Shown here: positions 9,850 to 18,784 of the stretch, one piece after another
Layout of the letters: every line of letters begins with the position of its first letter
Numbering within the stretch: the stretch's first letter is position 1
NCBI RefSeq assembly: GCF_000763385.1
Contig: NZ_JQFA01000002.1
Coordinates: 3,038,001 to 3,102,000, forward strand
Length of the DNA: 64,000 nt
Origin: Leptolyngbya sp. KIOST-1
Lineage (GTDB): Bacteria; Cyanobacteriota; Cyanobacteriia; Phormidesmidales; Phormidesmidaceae
Direction: 5' to 3'
Translations under genes and position numbers: made by a program
The notes under the pieces: generated by a model
Told to the model about the DNA's origin: nothing
The model's database searches: none
The model's input: only the letters and a program-made list of their open reading frames with translations

Positions 9850-10776
9850 ATGATCCAAACGTTAGCCAAACCTCAGACAACCGCCGATGTGCCCAAGCTG
9901 GGTCTGGTCTGCATTACCACCTCACCTGAGGTGCGCTTCAAGACCATGACCCGCAAGCGACTGCTGCAGCTGGACGAGGCGGCTCAGACCGAGGCGCTGC
10001 GATCGCTCTACGGCGAGAACCTGCGGCGACTCAATCTGGCCATCACCTTTTGCGAGGACCATCAGATTCAGCTCTACCGCCTGATTTCCAGCCTGTTTCC
10101 GTTTTCCGATACGGCCCTGGGCGATCGCATTCTGGCGGAATTTGGCGAGGCTCTCCGCCAGGTGGGCGATCGCGCCCAAACCACCGGCCTTCGCCTGGTG
10201 CTGCACCCCGATCAGTTTGTGGTGCTCAACTCCGACAAACCAGCGGTGATTGCCAACAGCATCACTATTTTGAGCGCCCAGGCCCGCTGGTTTGACCTGA
10301 TGGGGCTGCCCCAGTCGCCCTGGGCGGCGATGAATATTCACGGCGGCAAGGGCGATCGCGCCGAGCGGCTGATTCAGGTGATTGGCGATCTGCCCGATCA
10401 AGTGCGATCGCGCCTCACCCTTGAAAACGACGAGCACACCTACAGCACCGCCGCCCTGCTCGACATCTGCCAGGCCACCCGCGTACCCCTGGTGTTTGAC
10501 GCCCACCACCACCTGGTACACGAACGGCTGGACAGTTATGACCACCCCAGCGTGGGGCAGATGCTGGCGGCGGCCCGCACCACCTGGCCGGAGCCCACCT
10601 GGCAGCTGGTGCACATTTCCAACGGGCGCGAGGCGCTGCACGACCCCCGCCACAGCGACCTGATTGCCGCCATGCCCACCAGCTATCGCCAGGCCCCCTG
10701 GATTGAGGTGGAGGCCAAGCACAAGGAAGTGGCGATCGCCCAGCTGCGCCAGACCTGGTTGCGGCAGGCCGCTTAG
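9850..10776 (+). CDS. uvsE: UV DNA damage endonuclease UvsE
   Basis: 308 aa, a TIM-barrel metal-dependent endonuclease that nicks DNA 5' of cyclobutane dimers and 6-4 photoproducts and starts an alternative excision repair. Characteristic stretches are KLGLVCIT near the N-terminus, LHPDQFVVLNS, MNIHGGKGDRAERL, LENDEHTY, FDAHHHLVHE and IEVEAKHKE; the His, Glu and Asp residues in these are the metal ligands of the family. The length is normal. It sits directly downstream of the SPL-like gene, so both may be one UV-repair operon. Confidence 0.95.
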   Translation: MIQTLAKPQTTADVPKLGLVCITTSPEVRFKTMTRKRLLQLDEAAQTEALRSLYGENLRRLNLAITFCEDHQIQLYRLISSLFPFSDTALGDRILAEFGEALRQVGDRAQTTGLRLVLHPDQFVVLNSDKPAVIANSITILSAQARWFDLMGLPQSPWAAMNIHGGKGDRAERLIQVIGDLPDQVRSRLTLENDEHTYSTAALLDICQATRVPLVFDAHHHLVHERLDSYDHPSVGQMLAAARTTWPEPTWQLVHISNGREALHDPRHSDLIAAMPTSYRQAPWIEVEAKHKEVAIAQLRQTWLRQAA

Positions 10777-10853
10777 AGCGTCGGTACAGAATTTGTTTTG
10801 CAGGGAGGCTAGGGGCATGCGAGCCACAACTGCGGCGGTAAGCCCAAGGTGCT

Positions 10854-10937
10854 ACTGGGGCCATGTCGCTGGCCCCAGACCCCCCTCGACCAGGGGCGTT
10901 CCGCCGCCCTGGACCCGACGGAAAGGAGTGATTGATC
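10854..10937 (+). repeat. Two-hairpin interspersed repeat, copy 1
   Basis: First hairpin CTGGGGCCA/TGGCCCCAG (10855-10878), then ACCCCCCTCGACC, then a second hairpin CCAGGGGC/GCCCTGG around GTTCCGCC, ending GGAAAGGAGTGATTGATC. A reverse-strand copy is at 63581-63660 with the same order of parts. One stem pair differs in a compensatory way (C-G here, A-T there). Confidence 0.8.
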
Positions 10938-11121
10938 ATCGGTTTAAACCTCTGTTCTGCCAAGGAATCTGTAGGGATCTGTAGACCTTGCGGTGGCAGA
11001 TTCGAGATCGCAGCCATACTGAACTGGTGCTCTAGTACCGCTGTGCGGAGCAGCGATCGCGTCCTGATTTGACAGTGAACGTTGCTGAACACAGGTATAG
11101 ATCAAAAATTCAATGCCTCTC

Positions 11122-11149
11122 GTAGGAGCAAACGGCCGTTTGCCCCTAT
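11122..11149. repeat. Short palindromic repeat (GCAAACGGCCGTTTGC type)
   Basis: A perfect 16-bp palindrome GCAAACGGCCGTTTGC (11128-11143), flanked by GTAGGA and CCCTAT that extend the symmetry imperfectly. It is the same family as the element at 9725-9745. Confidence 0.7.
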
Positions 11150-11344
11150 CCAAATTCTCCCCAGATTTTCCACAGTGACAGCGCAGATTTGAGCTAAAGA
11201 AGTAGCTCGGGTTTACGCTAATCTGTGACAGATGGATCGCGCGTAGCGCTGTACCAAGTCCAGCTGGGGTTTAGAGTTGTCCTACAGGTAAAATCCGGGT
11301 CTAGACTTGGATTGCATTCCTAACGAGTTTGGCAGTACGCGGCT

Positions 11345-13357
11345 ATGGCTGAAACAGGACAGGGAGAACGGTTGCTTGGGGGGCACTATCGGGTGCTGCG
11401 GCAGCTCAGCCAGGGCAGCTTTGGCGACACCTACCTGGCGGAGGACACCCATCGGTTTCAGGAACTCTGCGTGCTGAAGGAGTTTAACCCCCAGGTGCCG
11501 GGCAAGCTGGCCCTCGACAAAGCCCAAACCCTGTTTGAGCGCGAGGCCAGCATTCTCTACCAGATCAACCACCCCCAGGTGCCCCGATTTCGGGAGCTGC
11601 TGCGGGATGAGGGGCGGCTGTTTTTGGTGCAGGACTACGTCGAAGGCCCCACCTACCGAGAGCTGCTCGATCGCCGTCGCGCCTACGAGGGTCGCTTTAG
11701 CGAAGCCGAAGTGGTGCAGTTTTTGATGCAGACCCTGCCGCTGCTACAGTACCTGCACAGCATCGGCATTGTGCACCGCGATATTTCCCCCGACAACCTA
11801 ATTCAGCGCAACGCCGACGGCCGACCGGTGCTGATCGACTTTGGCGGTGTAAAGCAGTTGGTGGTCAATGTGCGCTACCAGCTCGGGGTGGCCCAGCCCT
11901 ACCAGGCCACCGATGGCACTGTGACCCGGCTGGGCACGGTGGGCTACGCCCCCGACGAACAGCTCCAGTCGGGCCAGGTCAGCCCCGCCAGCGATCTCTA
12001 CGCACTGGGGGTCACGGCCCTGGTGTTGCTGACCGGCAAGGATCCAGCGGCCCTCTACGACGATCGCCGCGATCGCTGGAGTTGGCCCGAGCAAGTTGAG
12101 CTATCCGATACCCTGGGCCAGGTGCTGACCCGCCTGGTGGCCCAAAACCCGGCAGACCGCTACCCCTCGGCGGGGCAGGCTCTGGCCGCCCTCAACCTGG
12201 CCCACCCCGACCCCCTCTCCGCCGCCTGGGCCCAGCCCATGCCGATCCGGATGCAGCCCGCCGTGCCGCCGCCACCGCCAGAACCCACGGTGACGGTAGC
12301 CCCGCCCCGCCCCTACTCGCCCCCGATGGCCTACGACCCCACGGCCACTGTGGCCCCGCCGCCGCGAGCGGTGCCGGTGCAAAAAACCTCGTCGGGGTGT
12401 TGGCCCGCCCTGGCAGGGCTGCTGCTGACGGTCGGGCTGGCGGGGGGGCTGTGGTGGTGGCTCGACCCCCTGAGCCAGTTCGGCGGGGGCTCTGAGGTGG
12501 TTTCCCCCGGCGGTAGCGACGCCAGCAACCCCAACCTGAGCGAGGCCGAGCGCGATCGCAAGCAGGCCCTGCGCGATCGCGCCACCAACCTGGGCGTTGA
12601 CTGGAGCTATCTCACCGCGCTGACCGACCAGCTTTTCTTTGAGCAAAACCCCAATCGCCAGGGCACTCAGCTCACCGCCCAGCCCGAAGACGCGCCCCTG
12701 CGGGCCGAGTGGGACGCGATCGCAGCCAACAATCTGGATCTGGTGGAGGCCAACCTCAGCACCGAGGCGCGCGGGCGGCTGGGCCGCTACAATCCCACCG
12801 ACAGCGATCGCTGGAAACGCCAGGTCAACGCCCTCTTTGTCAGCAGCGCCGCCCTCTACGATCTGGCCGATGCCCGCTTTAGCCACCTGTTTCCAGGTCG
12901 GGTCAGCGAGGGCTTTGTGGAAACCCCGGTCGATCAAATCTGGTTTGCCCTGGCCCAGGATCAGGTCAACGCCCTGGAGCAGGGTACGAACCTGGCCGAA
13001 ATTAGCTTTGAGCAGGGCAGCCTGAACCAGCAGCAGCAGGGTACCCTCAGCCCCGGTCAGGGCCAGGTTTACATCCTCAACCTCAGTGCCGGACAGCTGC
13101 TGCGCCTCAACCTCCAGGCCCCGCCCAACAGCACCCGGCTGTCGGTCTACGTGCCGGTGCCCAGCGACACCCTGCCCCACATTCTGGCCGATGCCGATCA
13201 AAACACCTGGGCCGGGGAGCTGCCCCAGTCGGGCTACTACGAGGTGGTCGTGGTATCCAGGGCCGACGCGTCTATTCCCTACAGCCTTACCGTTGCCGTT
13301 GACAATGTCATCGATGACATTATCAACCGTCCCGATCCTCCCGCGAAGGAGAACTAG
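11345..13357 (+). CDS. Membrane-bound Ser/Thr protein kinase with extracytoplasmic C-terminal domain
   Basis: 670 aa. The N-terminal kinase domain (about 10-285) shows the glycine loop LSQGSFGDTYLAED, ATP-binding Lys45 (VLKEF), the catalytic loop HRDISPDNLI, DFGGVK and the GYAPDEQ segment, so it looks active; the usual Lys after HRD-x is replaced by Ser, as in some cyanobacterial kinases. A Pro-rich linker (about 295-345) and one transmembrane helix (about 352-374, ending LWWWLDPL) follow. The roughly 290 residues beyond should be periplasmic; the last part (LSPGQGQVYILNLSAGQLLRL to YSLTVAVDNV) resembles PPC-like beta-sandwich domains. Ligand and substrates are unknown. Confidence 0.88.
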   Translation: MAETGQGERLLGGHYRVLRQLSQGSFGDTYLAEDTHRFQELCVLKEFNPQVPGKLALDKAQTLFEREASILYQINHPQVPRFRELLRDEGRLFLVQDYVEGPTYRELLDRRRAYEGRFSEAEVVQFLMQTLPLLQYLHSIGIVHRDISPDNLIQRNADGRPVLIDFGGVKQLVVNVRYQLGVAQPYQATDGTVTRLGTVGYAPDEQLQSGQVSPASDLYALGVTALVLLTGKDPAALYDDRRDRWSWPEQVELSDTLGQVLTRLVAQNPADRYPSAGQALAALNLAHPDPLSAAWAQPMPIRMQPAVPPPPPEPTVTVAPPRPYSPPMAYDPTATVAPPPRAVPVQKTSSGCWPALAGLLLTVGLAGGLWWWLDPLSQFGGGSEVVSPGGSDASNPNLSEAERDRKQALRDRATNLGVDWSYLTALTDQLFFEQNPNRQGTQLTAQPEDAPLRAEWDAIAANNLDLVEANLSTEARGRLGRYNPTDSDRWKRQVNALFVSSAALYDLADARFSHLFPGRVSEGFVETPVDQIWFALAQDQVNALEQGTNLAEISFEQGSLNQQQQGTLSPGQGQVYILNLSAGQLLRLNLQAPPNSTRLSVYVPVPSDTLPHILADADQNTWAGELPQSGYYEVVVVSRADASIPYSLTVAVDNVIDDIINRPDPPAKEN

Positions 13358-13462
13358 CCATTCTGCTCCGGCAGGGGTTGCGATCGGCATGCGTTACTAA
13401 TTGCAACAATCTGGGCAAAGTAAGCTACACCCTGTGCTTGCGCTAGAGCCCTTCCCACTGCT

Positions 13463-13927
13463 ATGAACAACGCTTTGCTTGCTTCCCTCCAACAGTCTGA
13501 CGGCCGGTACCTGAGCGATTTAGAACTCCGCCCTCTGGCTCAGTTCGTCACCTCCTTTGACTCGCGCTTCAAGACCTACACCGAGCTCAAAGCGGAAGGG
13601 GAAGCCCTCGTGCTTAAAGCCCTGCGGCGTCTCATAGTCAGCCACCGGGCCGCCGTAGAAGAGCACGGCAGCAAGTGTCAGCGCGACATGTTGTACACCC
13701 TGGAGTGCATTTCCAAAGCCATTCTGCTGGATAACGCCGATGGCTTTATGGAAGAGTACGTGGTGTGGATGCAGAACATTACCCGCGCCCTCCACAAAGA
13801 AGACTCCGCGATCGCCGCCTACCGCAGCCTCCAAACCGAAATTGTGACCACCCTCTCCCCCGAGTCTGCCCAGTTGGTCAATGGCTACCTCGACAAGCTC
13901 ATCACCGCCTTTGCCGACGGCATGTAA
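13463..13927 (+). CDS. Phycobilisome-domain (phycobiliprotein-like) protein
   Basis: 154 aa, all helical. The stretch SKCQRDMLYTLECISKAILL matches the phycobiliprotein region C-x-R-D-x-x-Y-x-L where the cysteine equals the chromophore-binding Cys84, and FMEEYVVWMQNI fits the following helix. It lacks the other features of antenna phycocyanin or allophycocyanin subunits, is not next to a partner subunit, and is more divergent than ApcD/ApcF. Possible identities are a bilin-biosynthesis-associated globin or another small sensor of the family. Whether it binds a bilin is open. Confidence 0.7.
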   Translation: MNNALLASLQQSDGRYLSDLELRPLAQFVTSFDSRFKTYTELKAEGEALVLKALRRLIVSHRAAVEEHGSKCQRDMLYTLECISKAILLDNADGFMEEYVVWMQNITRALHKEDSAIAAYRSLQTEIVTTLSPESAQLVNGYLDKLITAFADGM

Positions 13928-14023
13928 ACCTGTAGCCTAGCTAACTTCTTCGCCAGTGCTGGTGGCTGACCCAGAGCACCTGGGCAGACTATAGGGTACT
14001 GGTGCATTCGTGGTTTAGCCGTT

Positions 14024-14527
14024 ATGACCTTACTCAGTCACGCCCATACCGTAGTCGCGCCGAGGGCAGACACTTTGACCGATTCCACCGCCCCTAAAGC
14101 CTACTTGATTGGGCTCTCGACCTTTCAGCAGCAGCCCTTACTGGGGACCTACGACCAGGGCAACCTACGGCTCAACGACTGCGGTCTGATTGTGGCTGAC
14201 GAGTGGGTGCGATCGGCGGCCAGCCGCAAGGGCATTGCCATCGATGCGTGGAGCATTACTCCCAATCGCCTGCAGAGCATCGTCTTTTTGGATATGCCGA
14301 CCACTGCCGCCGTCGGTCTGGCGGGCGGAATGACGGGCCACAGCAGCCAGAAACCCTGGCTGCTGTCGTCATTTATTGCCAGCTTTAAGGCCGCAGCAGC
14401 CAAGCGCATCAACCTCCGCCTCAATCAGGTGGGGCAGTCGGTGTGGCAACGCAACTACGAAGAACACTTGATTGTTGACGAAGCCCACCTATGCGAGGTG
14501 CGCACCCAGCTCCAGTCGGTGCGTTAG
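14024..14527 (+). CDS. Degenerate REP-associated Y1 transposase-like protein
   Basis: 167 aa. The overall pattern, LIVADEWVRSAASRKGIAIDAWSITPNRLQSIVFL in the first half and KRINLRLNQVGQSVWQRNYEEHLIVDE in the second, follows TnpA-REP/RAYT proteins, where one expects a HUH motif (like PNHVHGIV) and WQRNYYDHIIRDE. Here the HUH histidines are replaced (NRLQSIV) and one Tyr of the YY pair is Glu. It is therefore probably not a working transposase, yet the frame is open. It could be a domesticated DNA-binding protein or a decaying relic. Its stop overlaps the yqeY stop by 4 bp. Confidence 0.65.
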   Translation: MTLLSHAHTVVAPRADTLTDSTAPKAYLIGLSTFQQQPLLGTYDQGNLRLNDCGLIVADEWVRSAASRKGIAIDAWSITPNRLQSIVFLDMPTTAAVGLAGGMTGHSSQKPWLLSSFIASFKAAAAKRINLRLNQVGQSVWQRNYEEHLIVDEAHLCEVRTQLQSVR

Positions 14528-14982
14528 CCTCCCAATTTAGCCTTCACCAGGGCCTGAACCTGGCCCCCATCGGCGCGGCCCTTGAGCTGCTGCATAGCCG
14601 GCCCCATAACCTTGCCCATGTCCCTGGGCGATGCGGCTCCGGTTTTGGCAATCAGGTCGTCGATGATGGCCTCTACTTCGGCATCGCTGAGCTGCTGGGG
14701 CAGGTACTCCGAGATAATCTCCAGCTCTTGCGCCTCCTGAGCCGCCAGATCCTCACGCCCTGCTTTCTGGTACTGCTCGACGGAGTCTTTGCGCTGCTTG
14801 GCCAGCTGGGTCAGCACCTCTAGCTCCTGCTCGGGGGTGAGTTCGTCCTGGCCACTGGGGCGCACCAGGGTTTCTTTTTCGAGAATGACTTTTTTAATGC
14901 TGCGAACCGTCTCCAGGCGCACTTTGTCTTTGGCCTTCATGGCGGTTTTGATGTCGTCGCTGATGCGATCTTTCAGGCTCAT
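14524..14982 (-). CDS. GatB/YqeY domain protein
   Basis: 152 aa from MSLKDRISDDIKTAMKAKDK (ATG at 14982). The sequence LRTVRSIKK-type helix, the EYLPQQLSDAEVEAIIDD stretch and GKVMGPAMQQLKGRADGG are diagnostic of the YqeY family, related to the tRNA-binding tail of GatB. Function in tRNA-dependent amidation is only presumed. An upstream start at 15012 adds ten basic residues (MRLGKRKEAP). It converges with, and overlaps by 4 bp, the transposase-like gene. Confidence 0.9.
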   Translation of the reverse strand: MSLKDRISDDIKTAMKAKDKVRLETVRSIKKVILEKETLVRPSGQDELTPEQELEVLTQLAKQRKDSVEQYQKAGREDLAAQEAQELEIISEYLPQQLSDAEVEAIIDDLIAKTGAASPRDMGKVMGPAMQQLKGRADGGQVQALVKAKLGG

Positions 14983-15054
14983 GGGGGCTTCCTTGCGCTT
15001 CCCGAGGCGCATCGTAGGCTACTCTCCCACTTTACCGGGTTATGGATAGGGACT

Positions 15055-15495
15055 CTAGTCCGACGCGGTCTCTGGCTGCGCAAGCTGCTGCTGCAAGAAC
15101 CCGATCAGGTCCGCCACGGTGAAGAACTGAGTTTCGTCGAAGTCTTCGCTGATGTCGAGGCCAAAGGCGGTGTAAAAGTCTTCGCACAGGGTCAAACTCC
15201 AGTCAAACCAGCACACCGCCGGAAACTCGAGGTCGTTAACCAGGTGATCTTTGGGCTGAACGCAGCCGATGTCGAGGCCAGAGTAGGCGTGGAGATGGTG
15301 AAAGGTAAAATCGATCAGCGGTTTGGGCAGGGGGCGGGGCACCGCAGGCGGAGTCCAGTGGTAGAGAAACCACTCGTCGCAGGTGAGGCAGCGGCGCGAT
15401 CGCAGCCACTGATTGACCCGCTGGCGGGCCACCATATCAGGGCTGAGGGCCATATAAGTGGTGAGGCTATTGACAAAGTTTTTCAACGGTGCCAC
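15055..15495 (-). CDS. Hypothetical protein with acyl-carrier-like C-terminal domain
   Basis: 146 aa, GTG start at 15495 (an ATG at 15453 is possible). The N-terminal 60 residues are basic (MVARQRVNQWLRSRR) with a CxxC-like LTCDEWFLYHW and a PPAVPRPLPKP stretch. The C-terminal 55 residues, NDLEFPAVCWFDWSLTLCEDF to TVADLIGFLQQQL, follow the acyl carrier protein layout (LGADSLDTVELVMALEEEF ... TVQDAVDYI), with DWS where DSL carries phosphopantetheine. Whether the Ser is modified is uncertain. I know no named family for the whole protein. Confidence 0.6.
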   Translation of the reverse strand: MAPLKNFVNSLTTYMALSPDMVARQRVNQWLRSRRCLTCDEWFLYHWTPPAVPRPLPKPLIDFTFHHLHAYSGLDIGCVQPKDHLVNDLEFPAVCWFDWSLTLCEDFYTAFGLDISEDFDETQFFTVADLIGFLQQQLAQPETASD

Positions 15496-15578
15496 ATCAT
15501 TTTTTTAAACGTCAAGCCCTCAGATTGCCTCTGGGGCTCGGCCTCTGGGCCTGGTTAGAGTGTGCCCAGACCCACACC

Positions 15579-16952
15579 CTAAGTCATGGTTCGGGGATGG
15601 AATTGGCCCAAACCGCAAAGCTGGGCCAGGGTGGTGGCAAAGCCAGGATAGGAAACGGCGGCGGCCTCAGCCCGCTGAATGTGCAGAGGGCCCTGGGTTC
15701 GCAGGGCCGCGATCGCCAGGCTCATGGCCACCCGGTGGTCATTGTAGCTGTCCACCGTGGCCCCGCTAAGTGGGGTGCCACCATAGATTTCCAGCCCCTC
15801 AGGCTGTTCATCGATCCGGGCCCCCAGGCGGCTGAGTTGGCTCGCCATCACGGCAATGCGATCGCACTCCTTGACCCGTAGCTCTGCCGCATCGGCAATG
15901 GTCGTGGTGCCCTCGGCAAATAGGGCCGCCACCGCCAGCACCGGAATTTCATCGATCATGCGGGGAATCAGGTCGCCGCTAAAGCTGGCCCCCTTGAGGC
16001 GGCTGTGGCGCACCCGCAGGTCGGCCACGGGTTCCCCGGTGACCTCGCGCCGGTTTTCCAGGGTGATGTCGGCCTCCATGGTCTGGAGAGCAGCGAGAAT
16101 ACCGGTGCGGGTGGGGTTGATGCCCACGTTCTCCACCACCAGGTCAGCGCCGGGGGTAATCGCCCCGGCCACCAGCCAAAAGGCCGCCGAGCTGATGTCC
16201 CCCGGCACTACAACGGTCTGTCCAGTGAGGGTGGCCGGGCCGCGCACCGTGGCGCTACAGGTGTCAGGTTCCACCAGGATATTGGCACCGAAGGCCCGCA
16301 GCATGCGCTCGCTGTGGTCCCGCGACAGGCTGGGCTCGGTGACGGTGGTGTCGCCTTCGGTCATCAGCCCGGCCAGCAACAGGCAGGATTTGACCTGGGC
16401 CGAAGCGACGGGAGAGTGATAGTGGATAGGTTTGAGCCTCTGCCCCCGCACAGCCAGGGGGGCCAGGCGATTGTTCTGGCGACCCCAGATCTCGGCCCCC
16501 ATCTGAGTCAGGGGCTTGATCACGCGGTCCATGGGGCGCGATCGCAGGGAACCGTCGCCCGTGACGGCAAAGTAGCGAGCGGGGTGGGAGGCCAGCAGCC
16601 CCAGCATCAGCCGCAGGGTGGTGCCCGAATTGCCCGCGTTGAGCACATCGGCGGGTTCCCGAAGATTTCCTAAGCCCACTCCCTGCACCGTCACCCACTC
16701 ATCTTCTAGCGAGGACAGGGTGACACCCATAGCCTGGAAGCAGGCGGCGGTACTGCGGGGGTCCTCGCCCAGCAGCAGGCCCTGAATGCGGGTTTCACCG
16801 CTGGCGATCGCCCCCAGCATCAGCGCCCGGTGGGAAATCGACTTGTCCCCCGGCACCCGCACCCGGCCCGTCAGCGTTACGCCATCGGCGGGGAACTCCA
16901 GGGTCATGGTCTGGTGCGGGGCAGCGGCGGTCAGCTCAATGCGGGCAGTCAT
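15579..16952 (-). CDS. aroA: 3-phosphoshikimate 1-carboxyvinyltransferase (EPSP synthase)
   Basis: Transfers enolpyruvyl from PEP to shikimate-3-phosphate in the shikimate pathway. 457 aa from [14 protein letters not shown] (ATG at 16952); a start at 16991 is also possible, while a frame reaching 17213 would overlap glcD and is not credible. Diagnostic parts are [74 protein letters not shown] and [15 protein letters not shown]. The NAGNSGTT motif is the class II type. glcD lies just upstream on the same strand. Confidence 0.96.
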   Translation of the reverse strand: MTARIELTAAAPHQTMTLEFPADGVTLTGRVRVPGDKSISHRALMLGAIASGETRIQGLLLGEDPRSTAACFQAMGVTLSSLEDEWVTVQGVGLGNLREPADVLNAGNSGTTLRLMLGLLASHPARYFAVTGDGSLRSRPMDRVIKPLTQMGAEIWGRQNNRLAPLAVRGQRLKPIHYHSPVASAQVKSCLLLAGLMTEGDTTVTEPSLSRDHSERMLRAFGANILVEPDTCSATVRGPATLTGQTVVVPGDISSAAFWLVAGAITPGADLVVENVGINPTRTGILAALQTMEADITLENRREVTGEPVADLRVRHSRLKGASFSGDLIPRMIDEIPVLAVAALFAEGTTTIADAAELRVKECDRIAVMASQLSRLGARIDEQPEGLEIYGGTPLSGATVDSYNDHRVAMSLAIAALRTQGPLHIQRAEAAAVSYPGFATTLAQLCGLGQFHPRTMT

Positions 16953-17019
16953 GGCAGCGGTAATGAAAAGCCGATGCTGATCGTACCCCATTGTTGGGCC
17001 ACGGGTTTTGTGACGCCCC

Positions 17020-18492
17020 CTAAAACCGCTCCACCTCGGGTAAGGTCGCCGCCGCGCTGCTACGGGCCGCTTCGCCGCAGGTGCGAGGGGAGGGCAGCAG
17101 CTTGGTGGGGTTGGCCAGTCGCTCCGGGTCAAAGGCCTGCCGCACCCAGCCCATGGTTTCCAGATCCGTGGGAGAAAACATGTCGGGCATGTAGCAGCGC
17201 TTGTCGGCCCCAATGCCGTGCTCGCCCGAAATGCTGCCCCCCACCCGCACGCACAGCTTAAGAATATCGCCGCCCAGCTCTTCCACCTGCTCCAGCTGGC
17301 CGGGAATGGCGTTGTTGTAGAGAATCAGCGGGTGCAGGTTGCCGTCGCCCGCGTGGAACACATTGGCCACCCGGTAGCCGTGCTGGTCCCCCAGCCGCTC
17401 GATTTCCGCCAGCACGTAGGGCAGCTGGGTGCGCGGAATCACGCCGTCCTGCACGTAGTAGTCGGGGCTGAGTTTGCCCATGGCGGCAAAGGCGGCCTTG
17501 CGCCCTTTCCACAGCCGCAGCCGCTCCTCGGGGTCGGTGGCCACGGTGATGGTGCGCGCCCCGTTTTGGCGGCACAGCTCGGCAATGCGATCGCCTGTCG
17601 CCGCCACCTCCGCCGGTAGCCCGTCGATCTCAATCAGCAGAATCGCCGCCGCGTCGCGGGGGTAGCAGTTGGTGGCGACCACGTCTTCCACGGCGTTGAG
17701 GCTGAAGTTGTCCATCATTTCCATCCCAGCCGGAATAATGCCCGCGCTGGTGATGGCCGACACGGCTTCCCCCGCCGCCTCCACCGAGATAAAGTCGGCC
17801 AGCAGCACCTGCACCGCCTGGGGCGCTTTGAGAATGCGCAGGGTAATTTCGGTGGCAATGCCCAGGGTGCCTTCAGAGCCCACAAACAGGCCGCAGAGGT
17901 CGTAGCCAGGAGTTTCAGCCACCTCGCCGCCAATCTCTACAATGTCGCCCGTGGGCAGCACGACTTTCAGCCCCAGCACGTGGTTGGTGGTGACGCCGTA
18001 CTTGAGGCAGTGCACGCCGCCCGAATTTTCCGCCACGTTGCCACCCACCGAGCACACCGACTGGCTGGAGGGGTCGGGGGCGTAGTAAAAGCCCGCGCCG
18101 CTGACGGCCTGGGTGACCCAGTTGTTGATTACCCCCGGCTGCACGGTTACCCGCTGGTTGTCCAGATCGATCGCCAGAATCTGGTTCATTGTGGCGGTGA
18201 CAATCAGCACCGAGTCTTCGATCGGTAGTGCCCCACCCGAGAGGCCCGTCCCTGCCCCCCGCGCCACAAAGGGCACCTGGAAGCGGTGGCAAATTTTCAC
18301 CGCCGTTGCCACCTGCTCGGTGGTTTTGGGCAGCACCACCACGGCGGGGCGCTGGCGATAGCTGGTCAGGCCGTCGCACTCGTAGACCAGAATCTCTTCT
18401 TTGCGCCGCACCACGCGATCGCGCCCCAGGGCAGCGGCAAACGCGTCGATTATCGGTGCCCAGTCAATGCGCGATCGCTCCGCTACGGTCAT
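17020..18492 (-). CDS. glcD: FAD-linked glycolate oxidase subunit GlcD
   Basis: 490 aa. Oxidises glycolate to glyoxylate in the photorespiratory pathway, in many cyanobacteria as glycolate dehydrogenase (GlcD1). The N-terminal FAD-binding domain has [18 protein letters not shown] and [21 protein letters not shown]; the C-terminal FAD-linked oxidase domain has [14 protein letters not shown] and [15 protein letters not shown], the conserved His-containing signature. It is read from the minus strand, divergent from the GH13 gene. The ATG at 18492 gives a normal length. Confidence 0.95.
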   Translation of the reverse strand: MTVAERSRIDWAPIIDAFAAALGRDRVVRRKEEILVYECDGLTSYRQRPAVVVLPKTTEQVATAVKICHRFQVPFVARGAGTGLSGGALPIEDSVLIVTATMNQILAIDLDNQRVTVQPGVINNWVTQAVSGAGFYYAPDPSSQSVCSVGGNVAENSGGVHCLKYGVTTNHVLGLKVVLPTGDIVEIGGEVAETPGYDLCGLFVGSEGTLGIATEITLRILKAPQAVQVLLADFISVEAAGEAVSAITSAGIIPAGMEMMDNFSLNAVEDVVATNCYPRDAAAILLIEIDGLPAEVAATGDRIAELCRQNGARTITVATDPEERLRLWKGRKAAFAAMGKLSPDYYVQDGVIPRTQLPYVLAEIERLGDQHGYRVANVFHAGDGNLHPLILYNNAIPGQLEQVEELGGDILKLCVRVGGSISGEHGIGADKRCYMPDMFSPTDLETMGWVRQAFDPERLANPTKLLPSPRTCGEAARSSAAATLPEVERF

Positions 18493-18784
18493 AGCCCCAC
18501 ACTGCTCAAGATACCTACGATCCTACCCTGAACCGTCGGTCTGTAGGGGCGATCGCCCTAACCCTGCTGGATCCGGGCTATTGACGCCTGGGGTTAATTC
18601 CTTCGCCAGAGAGATCGGGCCTCAATCCTCTGGCGGATACTTTCCCAAAGTTCCCTGGGGAGAATAAAGAAACCCGTGCTGATGGCACAGCGCTCTATTT
18701 TTGTGTCGATTCATTGTCTTCGATTCGTTACTCAGGTCGCGTCCCTCCGGCACCCTACACCACAAGACGCCAAGGAATTACCCC
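18493..18784. promoter_or_regulatory. Divergent glcD / GH13 promoter region
   Basis: 292 bp between glcD (reverse) and the first GH13 gene (forward). A short palindrome TAGGGGCGATCGCCCTA is at 18544-18560. AAGGA lies 8 nt before the GH13 ATG. No clear promoter boxes can be named. Confidence 0.35.

Larger units (their letters stand above)
10777..11344. other. Intergenic region with two repeat elements
   Basis: 568 bp between uvsE and the kinase gene. It contains the structured repeat at 10854-10937 and a palindromic repeat at 11122-11149. Short open frames here overlap these repeats and are not credible genes. Confidence 0.5.

Noticed and set aside
10990-11020. tRNA T-arm-like GATTCGAGATC
   Set aside because: No pairing stem or cloverleaf around it.
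10415-11092. 225-codon minus frame after uvsE
   Set aside because: It overlaps uvsE and the two-hairpin repeat, with Arg/Gly/Pro-rich shadow composition.
16953-17213. N-terminal extension of aroA
   Set aside because: It would overlap glcD; the 457-aa protein from 16952 is already of normal length.
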